Of a DNA stretch of 30,996 nt, positions 9,244 through 18,406 are shown piece by piece. Origin of the DNA: Chara braunii (Eukaryota; Streptophyta; Charophyceae; Charales; Characeae). The stretch's first letter is position 1; each line of letters opens with the position of its first letter. The notes under the pieces are model-generated. The model searched no databases and was not told where the DNA came from. It saw nothing but the letters and a program-made list of their open reading frames with translations. Location of the stretch: NCBI GenBank assembly GCA_003427395.1, contig BFEA01000013.1:1542749-1573744 (forward strand), in the 5' to 3' direction. The translations under genes were made by a program, and so were the position numbers.

Positions 9244-10917
9244 TGGCAGGGCGCAAGAATCCGAGGGAAGCTATCCAAGTATCCTACCGAAGGCACAATG
9301 GACACAAAATACTTCGGCCTCGCCCGCCTAAGGGCTAAACGCACAGTCGTGGAAGCACTGTATGGGCCAGGGGGGGTAGATACCCACCCAGTCCTCACTA
9401 CAACAGGATGTGTCAAAATTGCACGGGATTACTTTAAGGATCTTTTCGCTACCGATATCCCCCTGTGCGACGAAGGAGAACGTACACGACAGATAGAAGA
9501 GTTCCTCCAACCCGTTAACAGAGCACTCTCTCCCGAGCAGAGGGGGAAGTTGGAGGCCCCCTTAACCAAGGATGAAATATGGACGGCCCTCCTGCCGATG
9601 GACGAGGAGAAGACCCTTGGATTGGATGGGCTCCCAAAGGAATTTTGGGAGTCATTGTGGGAGTGCATAAACACAGACCTCCTGGATTACTACAAGGAGG
9701 TCTAGCTTACAGGGGAGATGGGGGAGCTAGTGGGCCAAGGGGTGCTGTCCATCGTATATAAAAAAGGAGATAAGTTCAGCATAAGGAACTACCGATCGAT
9801 TACCCTACTCATGGTTGTCTATAAGATGTTAGCTAAAGCTCTAGCAAACAAAATGATTCCGGTCTTAGAGGATCTGATACACCCTTCACAAACGGGGTTT
9901 ATGCAGCACAGACAGTTCCCAGAGAATATTTTGTTAGTCCATGAGATAGTACAACTGACTCGGCAATCCAAGCAAAACGCAGCCCTCAAATTCATAGACT
10001 TCGAAAAAGCCTATGACCACGTCGATGGGCTTTTTCTGGACAAAAGCCTGGAGAAGATGAATTTTGGGCCGGACTTCCGCAGGTGGATACGCATCCTCCA
10101 CCATAATGCGACCACTAGAATATAGATTAACGGGACCTTGGCCCCCCCAATCTAGTTGGAGAGGTCGGTACGCCAAGGCGACCCCATCGCCCCGTTCCTC
10201 TTTCTCGTCATCATGGAGGCACTGTCCGCCAACCTACGGGCCAACAAGGACATCACAAGAATCCGCCTTATACGTATCCCCCAAGAGGCCATCCCGGCGG
10301 TGTGCTCGTTATTCGCAGACGACCTCACCATCATGGTGGATGCAACGCACGAGAATATGGAAGAGATTAAACGCTTAATGGACAAATTTGCCTTAGTGTC
10401 CGACATGGTGGTGAACTGGGGAAGAAAAACACAAGGATGCTGGATCCACCATCAGGAGGGGGGGCGCCCACCAGACTCCCCCAACATACGCTGGCTCCCC
10501 CAGGACGCTCCTATCCACGTCCTGGGGGGTTCCATGACAGCCTCGGGATGTCCACCCTCCAATGATAGTTGGATTAGCGCCCTTGCCTTGACCAAACTGA
10601 CTACCTGGCACAACAAACACACATCCATCCTTGGTCGGGCGCGGACACTCAACAACGTGATATTTGCCACCCTATGGCATAAATCAATACTCTGGCCATT
10701 GAGCAAGAGGGCCTTCCAATCCCTCAAATCTAACGCGGCAGCCTTTTTATGGAGGGGTGATGACGAACGTGTCAATGTGATTAGTCGAGTGGCGTGGGAG
10801 TCAGTCATCCAACCAAAGCGAGCAGGGGGCCTTGGCATTATTGATCCTCCGACACATGAAGTGGCTGAAAAAGTTGGTCCTCTCCACCGGAAGCCCGTGG
10901 CGGGCCTTGGCCCTTGA
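9244..10917 (+). pseudogene. LINE reverse transcriptase
   Basis: Copies the element RNA into DNA at the nicked target. RT blocks in order: TLGLDGLPKEFWE (near 9615), NYRSITLL (near 9787), IHPSQTGFM (near 9880), IDFEKAYDHV with the block A Asp at 9997-9999, VRQGDPIAPFLF (near 10168), SLFADDLT with the catalytic Asp pair at 10318-10323, and NWGRKTQ (near 10414). FADD replaces the commoner YADD. All blocks lie in one frame, interrupted by TAG codons at about 9703, 10123 and 10153, which look like point mutations of Trp or Gln codons. The frame runs out at 10917 because of a frameshift near 10860; the next frame carries on as RHMKWLKKLVLSTGSPW. Confidence 0.92.
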
Positions 10918-11896
10918 ACACAAAGCTCACCTGGCCCCGCCTACACCACCGGAAGTCCACCCCCTCACGTGGTTGGAAGACCGCTACTGGTCGATCCCGC
11001 GCAGGATCCAAGGCCAGCCGATGGAAATGTTCTGGCCCACAATCCTGAGGAGCTGGCGCAGACTCCCCCTCCCCGACAAACCGACACCGAACCGCTGGGA
11101 AGAGGTGTGCCGACAACCTCTTTTCGGAAATAGGTGGATCGCCCCTCACCAGGGATAGGTGCTATGCAGCTCGACGGCCCCGTGGAAGGGATGGGTTAAG
11201 CACAAGATACTCTGGGTAGGACACCTATGGGACCATGAAAGAAAGGATTGGAAGACTGTTGCGCAGCTCCCGGACAAACTTCGATACTGCCACCACATCG
11301 AGAGCCATTTAGACTTGGTTATTGAGTCAATTCCGCTTGACTGGTATAGGTTGCTCAAGAAAGGGCCTACCTTGCAGGAGGGAGACTGGGTGGCCTTCCC
11401 GAATGCCCCCGGCAGGGGAGGCAGAATTCACATAGTATGGCCGACAGAGGCACTCGTGGAGTATTACAACATAGGTGTGGCGGACCGGCTCCTGGGCTCC
11501 GGCAGCCCCTCTGAGTGGCGGGAGTGTTCAACAATGTTCAGGGTACGAGTACTGGGGGAAGGTGATGAGGCCACGTTGTTTCAACCTCAGACATCCATCC
11601 AAGCACTAGCCATAGATCCCCGGGGGTGGCAATGGCAACCCGTGCGGAGGCCGGGGAGGGCACCCATCAAGAAGCTCTCTCTACACACCCTGTTTGTGCG
11701 ATCCATGAATAGGATGCTTCGGCCCAGAAGAGCGATTCGGGATATAATTATGGACAGATGGGCGAGACACTTAAATGTGGATAGGTCCCTCCTGGCGCCG
11801 ATTAAATGGTTTGGAGAAAATAAAGCAAGGCCGGCAAAAACCACATCCTTGCAGTGGCAGATTGCCCACCGCTGTCTGCCAACAAAAGTCGGCTGA
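10832..11896 (+). pseudogene. LINE ORF2 C-terminal region
   Basis: Continues ORF2 after the frameshift near 10860. Two open stretches in the same frame (10832-11158 and 11159-11896) are separated by one TAG at 11156-11158. The sequence is Trp- and Arg-rich (GSPWRALALEHK, LTWLEDRYWSIPRR, HKILWVGHLWDHERKDWK), typical of the region between RT and zinc finger in plant LINEs, and ends with SLQWQIAHRCLPTK, the usual lead-in to zf-RVT. No RNase H domain is recognisable. A second frameshift lies near 11885-11895. Confidence 0.75.
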
Positions 11897-12273
11897 TTGA
11901 CCACACCCACCTGGAGCAAAAGGGGATGGCACTCCCATGGTGCCAGAGGTGCCTCACAGCCTTCCCTTCACAAAGATGGAACGAAACCATTGAACATATC
12001 TTTATGCAATGCCCTGTGGCACTGCTGACATGGCGCTGGTGTGATTGTATCTGGCGCAAAATGATACCAGAAACACCCTGGGCATGGTTGTGGCAGGCCA
12101 TACTGGCAGGTCATTGCCCAACACTAGCACAAGCATCCACCTTTGCAGACAATCTGTTCAGACTGGGCAGACGGACAATCCTGTGGGCATCCCAACTAGA
12201 TATCTTCCAAACTAACTGGGACATCAAGCGAGCGATCACGAGCTTTTGTATCGAGTGGCTGGGGGGCCACTAA
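11854..12273 (+). pseudogene. LINE zf-RVT zinc-binding C-terminus
   Basis: The frame carries LIDHTHLEQKGM, then CQRC and, about 20 residues on, EHIFMQCPVALLTWRW. That is the C-x2-C ... H-x4-C layout followed by a Trp characteristic of the zinc-binding domain found behind many plant LINE reverse transcriptases. The first 15 codons, before KSRLIDH, are an out-of-frame overlap with the preceding segment; the true join is near 11890. It ends at a natural-looking TAA at 12271-12273, taken as the end of ORF2. Confidence 0.8.
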
Positions 12274-12893
12274 GAGGGCTGGATAGCACGGATTGAGTGG
12301 GGAGGGGACCAGATCGATACATTAGGGCAGGGACCTTTAGGGATTATCGTCTAGTCGTTAATGATTGGACTAACATTGAACTTACCTTCCCGTTGAGGCC
12401 CTGTCTGATTTCCCGGACCCCTTCCCACCCCATCCCCTCTCCCTGATGGAAATCCCGATCTGACCACGACCCTGACCCTCCTGGTGGGGGGGGGCGAAGG
12501 CCACACACCACTCAAGAAGGCCTGGAACCAGATGAGCAAGTTGAAGTCTGACACCCAACAGCAGGGCGAAGAGGTTCCTAGAGCAGGGGATACTGGTGCG
12601 GTTGAAAAAAGGGGGAATGGACAGTTGGTTGTGTAGCAGTAGGCATCTGGTCCCCCCTCTTTCCAACATCCTGCTCAGTCAATCCCCTGGTTCCCAGGGT
12701 AATCAATTCTGGCAGGAATCTCCCACAATTGTTTCTCTCATTGTTTCTTTCATATCCTCCAAATCCAGTTTGTATATGGGACGCTGGACCCGTTTTCCAG
12801 CAGGTGACCCTCCCCACTAATAGATGGATCCTCTCCCCAGGTGCTAGTGGTGTCTGCTCTTATCAACACCACTAACACTCGCGGGGGCGTGTT
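12274..12893 (+). other. LINE 3' untranslated region
   Basis: About 620 bases between the ORF2 stop and the poly(A). It contains a run of Gs at 12484-12493 and no open frame with a recognisable domain. Its last 55 bases hold a stem-loop (12841-12878). Confidence 0.7.
12841..12878 (+). promoter_or_regulatory. 3'-terminal stem-loop of the LINE
   Basis: GTGCTAGTGGTGT (12841-12853) pairs with ACACCACTAACAC (12866-12878) with one C-A mismatch and a 12-nt loop. It ends 15 bases before the poly(A). In several LINE families a 3' hairpin is what the RT recognises on its own RNA; that role here is inference. Confidence 0.6.
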
Positions 12894-12919
12894 AAAAAAA
12901 AAAAAAAAAAAAAAAAAAA
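12894..12919 (+). other. Poly(A) tail of LINE
   Basis: 26 uninterrupted A residues directly after GGGGGCGTGTT, followed by GAAAGAGATGG. Marks the 3' end of the + strand LINE, consistent with target-primed reverse transcription. Confidence 0.85.
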
Positions 12920-14439
12920 GAAAGAGATGGAAAATGTGGAAACATTCCGGACATCCAAATCGATGTAATTAGGGAGGGGTGGAACGATGCTTCCTTGAAA
13001 ATCCTTTAATAACAGTTTCTTAGTCAAATATTGCCGAGGGGTTGCATGTCTGTTCAGTAATTGTGTCCGTGTTTATTGGAGCAGAGGGAGCATGTGTGTG
13101 TCTGGAGGTAGAGGGTGCTGAAAAAGGATATTGAAGAGTTTCAAACTTCTAGTCTTTCAAACTTTTCTGATCGACTACTCGTTGTTTCTTTCTTGCTTTT
13201 TTTTTTTTTTTTTTGGGGGGGGGTTGGTGGTGTAGGGGGGAGGGATGCTGCATATTGAACTTCAGCCCCTCGGGAGTAATTCATGAACAGTGAACGCTGG
13301 AAGTGAGGGTGTTATGTATGGCCCGCTTGCCACGTTGCGTTTGGTCCATCTAAGGGTATGCGTCTGGCTGCTTGCCGTGTTGAGTTTGGTCCGTACACAC
13401 CAGACTGTTGATCAAACAGGTGAAGAGTTCAAATCCTGATGGATGCAATAATGTTAGTTTGGGGTTGAGGGGGGGGGGGCGGGGGGAGGGACAGTACTGC
13501 ACTGAAGTGAGGTAGTATACACCTCACCAGACCAACGATTGTCTTCCCTCAAGTAGAACGGATGGTCATTATAGCTGCAATTATGGCAACTTCCATCCAT
13601 AGATGCAGCGAGAATGACCATATGTTCTATTCGTGGGAAGACGGCAGGGGGTTCCGTATCCTGTGGCTTTGACTGTGGAAGTCATCAAGATGCATGTGCA
13701 AATGAATGGATGGACTTGACGTCCATTACCATCGTCTTTTCTTTCATTTTTTTGTCTACTAAACTACTTTCCACACTCTTTCTGAGAGAGAAGTTGTCAT
13801 GAACTTGAAGCATGTGTTGGTTATTGAGTGAGTGGGAAGCAAACGAGGCTTAAGATTGGCACTGCACAAGGTAGAAGTCGTCGTTACGAGTCACAGTGAT
13901 TTCCCACGTGCCTACCCTGCACGCAACCAGGACACAAGTTCCATTCTCTACTGTAATGTTGGAGGGAAGGGCGGGGGGGGTCAATCACATGATAAGCACA
14001 CAAGCGGTTGGGGTTTATCGCACGGTATAGTTCTTTTTTTTGGGGGGGGGCGGGGGGGGAAGGCTGGTCACATGGCAGGCACAAGGGGTTGGGGTTTATC
14101 TCATGACGAACAAACCCTATCTGAATACGAAGAATGAAAAGGTAGTTTCACCAGTTGGGGTTGATCAGATTATGTAATTTGATTGCAAGAGGGGAGGGGG
14201 AATGTTGATCCATTAACTGGAGAGGGGGTGGGGGGAGAGGCGGAAGGGTTGGGGTTGGTCACATCATATAATTTTGTTAATCTGTCATTTGTCGACTCCA
14301 TGGCAGAGTGGTTCAGAAGGGGATCAGAATGGTTTCACTGTTAATTTCAAATGGTCACAATGAGCATATTTACTGAATTAAAAAATAAAAAATTTTACAC
14401 AATTATTATCACTTTGCCATATTTGTGTTAATTCGGTTG
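12920..14439. other. Intergenic, G-rich repeats, no gene
   Basis: Contains a T-run (about 13198-13214) joined to a G-run, a roughly 50-bp diverged duplication (CTTGCC(a/g)(c/t)GTTG near 13325 and 13371, each followed by TTTGGTCC), long G-runs at 13469-13485, 13971-13979 and 14041-14058, and repeated GTTGGGGTT(t/g)ATC-like motifs near 14008, 14090, 14156 and 14250. The G-runs on the + strand could form quadruplexes. No coding frame with a domain was seen; the short open frames are low complexity. Confidence 0.55.
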
Positions 14440-14600
14440 CGAGGGTTTGATCCCTCGGCATAACCGTAGAAGGCCCTGCATCAGGCACATTCCCGCCCTA
14501 AGTGAAGGCGGGCCTCTGAACTCGTCAATTTCTGCAAATCATGGTCGGCGCCAGATTGCCACGCGCCAGTTGGTTACATCTGCCCTGCATGTGAGAATGG
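14440..14600. repeat. Dispersed repeat copy C, short and diverged
   Basis: Shares with copies A and B the block CGCCCTAAGTGAAGGC(g/a)GGCC (near 14494) and, about 60 bases on, CAGTTGGTTAC near 14564. The later landmarks of the family (GGAAGCTTCTGGGC, GATGATGATGAG) are absent, so only the proximal end is present or recognisable. It starts just after a small hairpin CGAGGG-TTTGAT-CCCTCG at 14440-14457. Confidence 0.55.
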
Positions 14601-15119
14601 GAAAGATTTGTGACCCTCTGTGGCATACTCAGTACCACACGGGCCCAGCAGGGCCCGACCAGGTAGACTAGAGGTCCGTAGATGTAGGGTCTGCGTCGTT
14701 TCGACCCTCAGCAGGGTCAGTAGGCCGAGTTTAGGCCGAGTAGGACCGGTACCAGTCTAGAGGTCCGGTAGGCCTTGTTTTGGGTACAGGGCCTGGCACG
14801 CCTGGCCCAGCCTCAGTTTGAGCGCCAGGACTCAGTGGCTGAGGCCGACCCAGCGCTATATCTAGCTGAGTCCGGCCTCACTTCCGCATTCTTGAGTAGA
14901 GGATCAAGGAGGCATACGACAGCAGCGCAGCAGTAGTCAACGATAGGACTAGTCTCCAGCGCTGGGCGCTGATAGAGTAGAGCAGCGCAGGGAGAGAGAG
15001 ATGGTGATGGCGGCCTGACGACTTACCTGAGACTTACTGCGTAGCCATTGCTCCAGCTTCGTCTTCAGCATGCCCGCACCTGCATCAAGGCACCACCTTT
15101 TGCAGGTCAGTATCGGGTA
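14601..15119. other. No gene recognised, GC-rich
   Basis: Contains repeated short words such as AGTAGGCCGAG, TTTAGGCCGAGTAGG and GTCCG(t/g)TAG around 14665-14780. No domain-bearing frame. It may be further decayed repeat sequence. Confidence 0.4.
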
Positions 15120-15138
15120 GAGAGAGAGAGAGAGAGAG
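15120..15138. repeat. (AG)n microsatellite, short
   Basis: About nine AG units, 70 bases upstream of the longer run. Confidence 0.9.
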
Positions 15139-15205
15139 GGACCCTCTCGTTTCTCCTCCAGTCCACCACCTTCTCCCTCCCCTCCCAGCGCTCTGACTTC
15201 TTCAG

Positions 15206-15209
<4 letters not shown>

Positions 15210-15287
<78 letters not shown>
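15210..15287. repeat. (GA)n microsatellite
   Basis: About 39 uninterrupted GA dinucleotides. The perfect run opens long artificial frames on both strands (poly Glu-Arg and poly Ser-Leu), which should not be read as proteins. Confidence 0.98.
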
Positions 15288-15290
<3 letters not shown>

Positions 15291-15629
15291 ACGATACTTG
15301 GGATTGGGACTCGACATTGGGCAGAGACATTGGGGGGACTGTTGGGATTGATATCGGCGACATTTCGGTTGACGACATTCTCCTCTCTTCCCCCTTCTCC
15401 TTCGTCTCTTCCCCCTTCTCCTCATCTGTGTATGAGTTGGGTGGCACCTTCGTCCTGGAGTGTAGTGCCAGGCCATTCACACCGTGTGATGATGATGATG
15501 TATGTTCAGTCTGCATTTCGACATTGATTGGGTCTGATCACTGGTATTCTAGCCTTCCGCTGTGCTATCCTGTTCTATCTGTGAGAGGTCGGTTCTTGGT
15601 TCTGGTTCGTGCTGTCTTGGTATGCGACA
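15288..15629 (+). repeat. Probable 5' LTR end (partial)
   Basis: Inferred from its right edge: the sequence ends GCGACA at 15629, giving the canonical CA terminus, and three bases later a tRNA-Met primer-binding site begins. The left edge (TG) is not identified and may lie upstream of the (GA)n run. No second copy was found in the window. Low certainty for the extent, fair certainty for the right edge. Confidence 0.5.
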
Positions 15630-15632
15630 GTT

Positions 15633-15644
15633 TGGTATCGGAGC
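15633..15644 (+). promoter_or_regulatory. tRNA-iMet primer-binding site
   Basis: TGGTATCGGAGC matches 11 of 12 positions of the usual plant retrotransposon primer-binding site TGGTATCAGAGC, complementary to the 3' end of initiator tRNA-Met. It sits three bases after a CA dinucleotide, the expected spacing after a 5' LTR. It primes minus-strand DNA synthesis in an intact element. The downstream gag of this element may be the one at 18611, same strand, but about 3 kb of repeats intervenes. Confidence 0.7.
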
Positions 15645-16586
15645 AGGCCTCTCGAAAGAGGATCTGCTCAATCAAGAAACCAACTTGGTTGATTGATTGA
15701 TTAGCTGATTGATCAATGAAGTAGGGATTCGTCAAAGTTCTTCATTTTTTTTTGTTTTGTTGATTCCTCAAAGTTCTTCATTTTTTTTTGTTTTGTTTTT
15801 GCTGAAGTTGTCACCTTGATTAGGATCAATTAGTGCTAACCACTGATTTGCACTAATCACTATTAGCGCTAATCCGCGATTAGCATTCGCTAACCCTAAT
15901 CAAGATTAACCACTAATTAACGGATTAAAATTTTGCAAATTCTTTTTCTCTCATTTTCTTTTTTGAAATCAGTCTTTCTAATTCACACTCAAACATGCAT
16001 GCAATAGATGAGAATAACTTGGCGCTGTGCACCCAGTTCAAACTCGGAGATATGGTAGCTTGCAACTCAACTCAAATCCAAGTTCACTTCAATTGGCTAT
16101 GGCGCTGGGCGCCCTCACTTGCACGTTCGACTCAGAGTTCACACGCAACTCTACTCCGGATCACCCTGGATACCATGCACGCCAATCACTGCACACACAC
16201 ATACACACTCACTAACTGTCTATGGCTATGGCGCATGGCCACTAACAGCTAACTAGCCTATCACTAACTTCTGCCCACTTCGTCTTCAGGCCATCTGCAG
16301 ACCTCCCTTGCACAAGACGCCCGAGCAGCGCTTCCGCAGAGCTTCCGCAGGAATGAATGAATGGCTGGACGCAGCCTCTTGATTTATACTTCTGCGCAGC
16401 TCCGATTTGGCCTGTATTCTCTGGCCCCGGTACCCTTAGCCCCATATGGTACTTGCTGGACCGGACAGGGACTTTCTGGACACTTCCTCGACTGCACTAC
16501 GACTCACCAACGACTCACTGCAGTCCTACTGAGGTCCTACCAGTTGACTTCGACAGATGTCACAGTCCTACGGCGCAAGTAGACTT
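15645..16586. other. No gene recognised; 36-bp duplication and TTAG-rich cluster
   Basis: A two-unit 36-bp tandem duplication lies at 15726-15797 (each unit GATTC(g/c)TCAAAGTTCTTC then a T-run and GTTTTGTT). A cluster of CTAATC/GATTAG words lies at 15830-15930, including the hairpin GCTAATC-CGC-GATTAGC at 15868-15884. From 15990 to 16250 are short words such as TATGGCGC(t/a)(g/t)GGC. Otherwise nothing recognisable. Confidence 0.6.
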
Positions 16587-16800
16587 AGCTACACCACTTG
16601 CCCACTGGTCGACCTTCTAGAAGACCTCTGGACCCTACTTCGATTTTTGCCCTACAGGTCTGTGGTTCGAATCCCTTACTTCTCTGGTGCCTACGATGAC
16701 CTACCTGCAAGTGGCTATCCTACAGGTCACAGGTTCAAGTCCTACATCTACACAGGTATTGTACACAGGTAAGTTGAGGAACTAGGGATCGAGCCCTGGG
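16587..16800 (+). repeat. 68-bp repeat with Pol III B-box motifs
   Basis: CCTACAGGTC occurs at 16651 and 16719, each followed by a perfect B-box consensus match: GGTTCGAATCC (16664-16674) and GGTTCAAGTCC (16732-16742). The flanks do not form tRNA T-stems and no clear A-box is at normal distance, so these are not tRNA genes. They may be remnants of a tRNA-derived SINE. Confidence 0.45.
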
Positions 16801-16869
16801 ACCTACATCAGCTACTTCGAACTGGGGAATACCGTTTCATTTTGTTGTTACAAGTACTAATTCTTATGT

Positions 16870-17412
16870 GCAAACTTTCAAAATCCGCGAATCTCGGATT
16901 TCCAAAAAGTTCGACATTCCATGAAATCCGCGAAATCTGCGAATTTCGGAATTTTGAAAATTTCGGCACTCCGCGAATTCTGCAAATTCGACAAATTCTG
17001 CGAATTACGCGAATTCCGCAAATTCCGCGAGTTCCTAGGCTACCAGAGTGGCCCGGGGTCACTTGCCCGGCCGGGCCAAAAAAATAAAAAATATATTTTT
17101 AAATTGTTTTTTATTCCAAATTTGGTGAAGAATTTTGATGTGACCCTTGAGGCAAAAGTTGTTAAGTTTATTTTTCTGCATAACATAGTGCTTTTTCCAG
17201 TTTTTTGGATTTCTTTTTTTTTTTTCCTGGGACCTTCCCTGGTCCTTGCACGGGCTGCCCACCCGGGACCCGGGCGGCCCGGCTGGTAGCCTAGGCGAGC
17301 TCCACAAATTCCGCGAGTTACGCGAAATCCACGAGTTCCGCGAAATCCACGAATTCCGCGAATTTGAGAAACTTCGGAAATTTCGAAAAGTTCCGGCCAT
17401 TCCGCGAATGCC
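16870..17412. repeat. 9-bp minisatellite (CGCGAATTC-like), interrupted
   Basis: Degenerate 9-bp units alternating a CCGCG/CTGCG core with AAATT or GAATT fill 16870-17033 and 17296-17412. The 9-bp period equals three codons, so both strands stay open and translate into Arg-Glu-Phe or Asn-Ser-Arg runs without being genes. The array is split by a 262-bp element at 17034-17295. Confidence 0.85.
17034..17295. mobile_element. Small TIR element (MITE-like) inside the minisatellite
   Basis: Ends are perfect 13-bp inverted repeats: CCTAGGCTACCAG (17034-17046) and CTGGTAGCCTAGG (17283-17295). Just inside each end are GC-rich self-complementary blocks (GGCCCGG/CCGGGCC at 17050-17077 and CCCGGGACCCGGG on the right). 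The middle is AT-rich and has no coding capacity. Flanks show CGAGTT on the left and CGAGCT on the right, a possible imperfect 6-bp target-site duplication, although the minisatellite context could produce that by chance. The transposon superfamily cannot be assigned. Confidence 0.7.
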
Positions 17413-17520
17413 GCGGAACTGTGTCTACACGGACTTAGGGTTAGCTGCTAGGAATTAGGTTACCTCCGATTTCGTTCTTTTTTTTTTTAAGTCGTGATTT
17501 TAAATTGAGTTATTTCGTAA

Positions 17521-18130
17521 TTCTACCGGAAGCTTCTGGGCGGGGGCCCAGCGCAGCCAGGCTGCACGCAAGGCAGGCAGGCCACTTCCATTTAGGGAAG
17601 AGCCTGACCACGCATTCGCCATTCGGGCACAGGCTGCATGCTGCGTAAGCGCTGCTGCGCTAACGCTGGCCAGCGCTCACGGGCGAGCTGGAAGGAGCAG
17701 GCAGCCATAGCTGAGCTGCGCTGCTGTATGCTGGATGGGGCGCATGGTGGTCCTTGGGTGCATGTGGCATCTGTGAGTTGGGGATCGAGGTTGTGAGTGA
17801 TACGAGAGACATACCTGGTGCTTGAGGCGAACGGCATTGTCCGAGATCTGCTCGTACTTCGGGGAGCTGTTGATGTCATCAGCGGCCTTGTAGATAGGCT
17901 AGATAGGATCTGCCATCTGTAGTCTGGGCGCCGAGCGCCAGATAGGATATCGACATTGGTTCTTTGTTGATGATGATGAGACTATTCCAGCATTGTCAAT
18001 TATGAGCTTTTGCTGTGCTCTTATATGGAGGAACTCGTGATGCAAGTCTGCTATTGGTTCGAGGTCACGACTACCAGGTCTCATGTGTATGATGGTGTTT
18101 GATTTCTGAAGTTCGCTATCGCTCATTTTC
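17521..18130 (-). repeat. Dispersed repeat copy D, with minus-strand exon-like frame
   Basis: Starts at ACCGGAAGCTTCTGGGC, so it lacks about 300 bp present at the start of A and B, and ends near the antisense ATG at 18126. On the minus strand a 75-codon frame (18126-17899) ends at the same TAG as in A and B; the frame continues as PIYKAADDINSSPKYEQ and ISDNAVRLKHQ to a CAG followed by GTATGT (17817-17809). The frame is cleaner than in A or B. No family is recognised for the peptide. Another minus-strand frame (17879-17592) downstream of the donor is also partly shared with copy A. Confidence 0.75.
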
Positions 18131-18406
18131 CTTGCACTTGGAATAGTTCCGAGAGAGCTTTTCTGAAATCTCGATTATTTTCACGAATCAAAAATTTTGG
18201 GAGTTCAATTTCTAATTCCAGCTCGTTATCTGATAGATGCCTTCCTAAATTCTCAAATCGACAGATTTAAAATTAAAAAAAAAGGAGGGGAGAGATCTTT
18301 TTCTTTTTATTTTTTTTCTCTTGATTAGTATCCGGGATAGGAAAATTGCAGTCCGGTGTTTGCCTGTCTGCGTGTTTCTTCCCACCCCTCTCTGTACTAC
18401 ATCAGT
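18131..18406. other. AT-rich spacer upstream of gag leader
   Basis: Contains A-run (18273-18284) and T/C-rich (18299-18321) stretches. No primer-binding site or LTR edge was recognised here. Confidence 0.45.

Larger units (their letters stand above)
7391..12919 (+). mobile_element. Degenerate LINE (non-LTR) retrotransposon with poly(A) tail
   Basis: A single + strand element with canonical order: ORF1-like region (7391-7909), APE endonuclease (about 8120-8878), linker (8881-9240), reverse transcriptase (about 9298-10900), long C-terminal region and zf-RVT-type zinc finger (to 12273), 3' untranslated region with stem-loop, and a 26-nt poly(A) at 12894-12919. APE plus RT plus zf-RVT suggests an L1-like plant LINE; the clade cannot be settled by eye. 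Several stops and at least three frameshifts make it non-autonomous. The 5' end is uncertain and I could not find a target-site duplication flanking it. Confidence 0.9.

Noticed and set aside
13317-13440. tRNA-like stretch with GACTGTTGATC and GTTCAAATCC
   Set aside because: The anticodon and T-stems do not pair and no acceptor stem is present; at best a decayed tRNA-derived sequence.
14440-14457. CGAGGG-TTTGAT-CCCTCG resembling a tRNA T-arm
   Set aside because: The loop is six rather than seven bases and no D-arm or anticodon arm lies upstream.
15048-15527. Long frames with (Glu-Arg)n or (Ser-Leu)n on both strands
   Set aside because: Produced by the perfect (GA)n run, which has no stops in any frame.
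16842-17458. Several overlapping frames rich in Arg-Glu-Phe or Asn-Ser-Arg
   Set aside because: Artefacts of the 9-bp minisatellite, whose period is a multiple of three.
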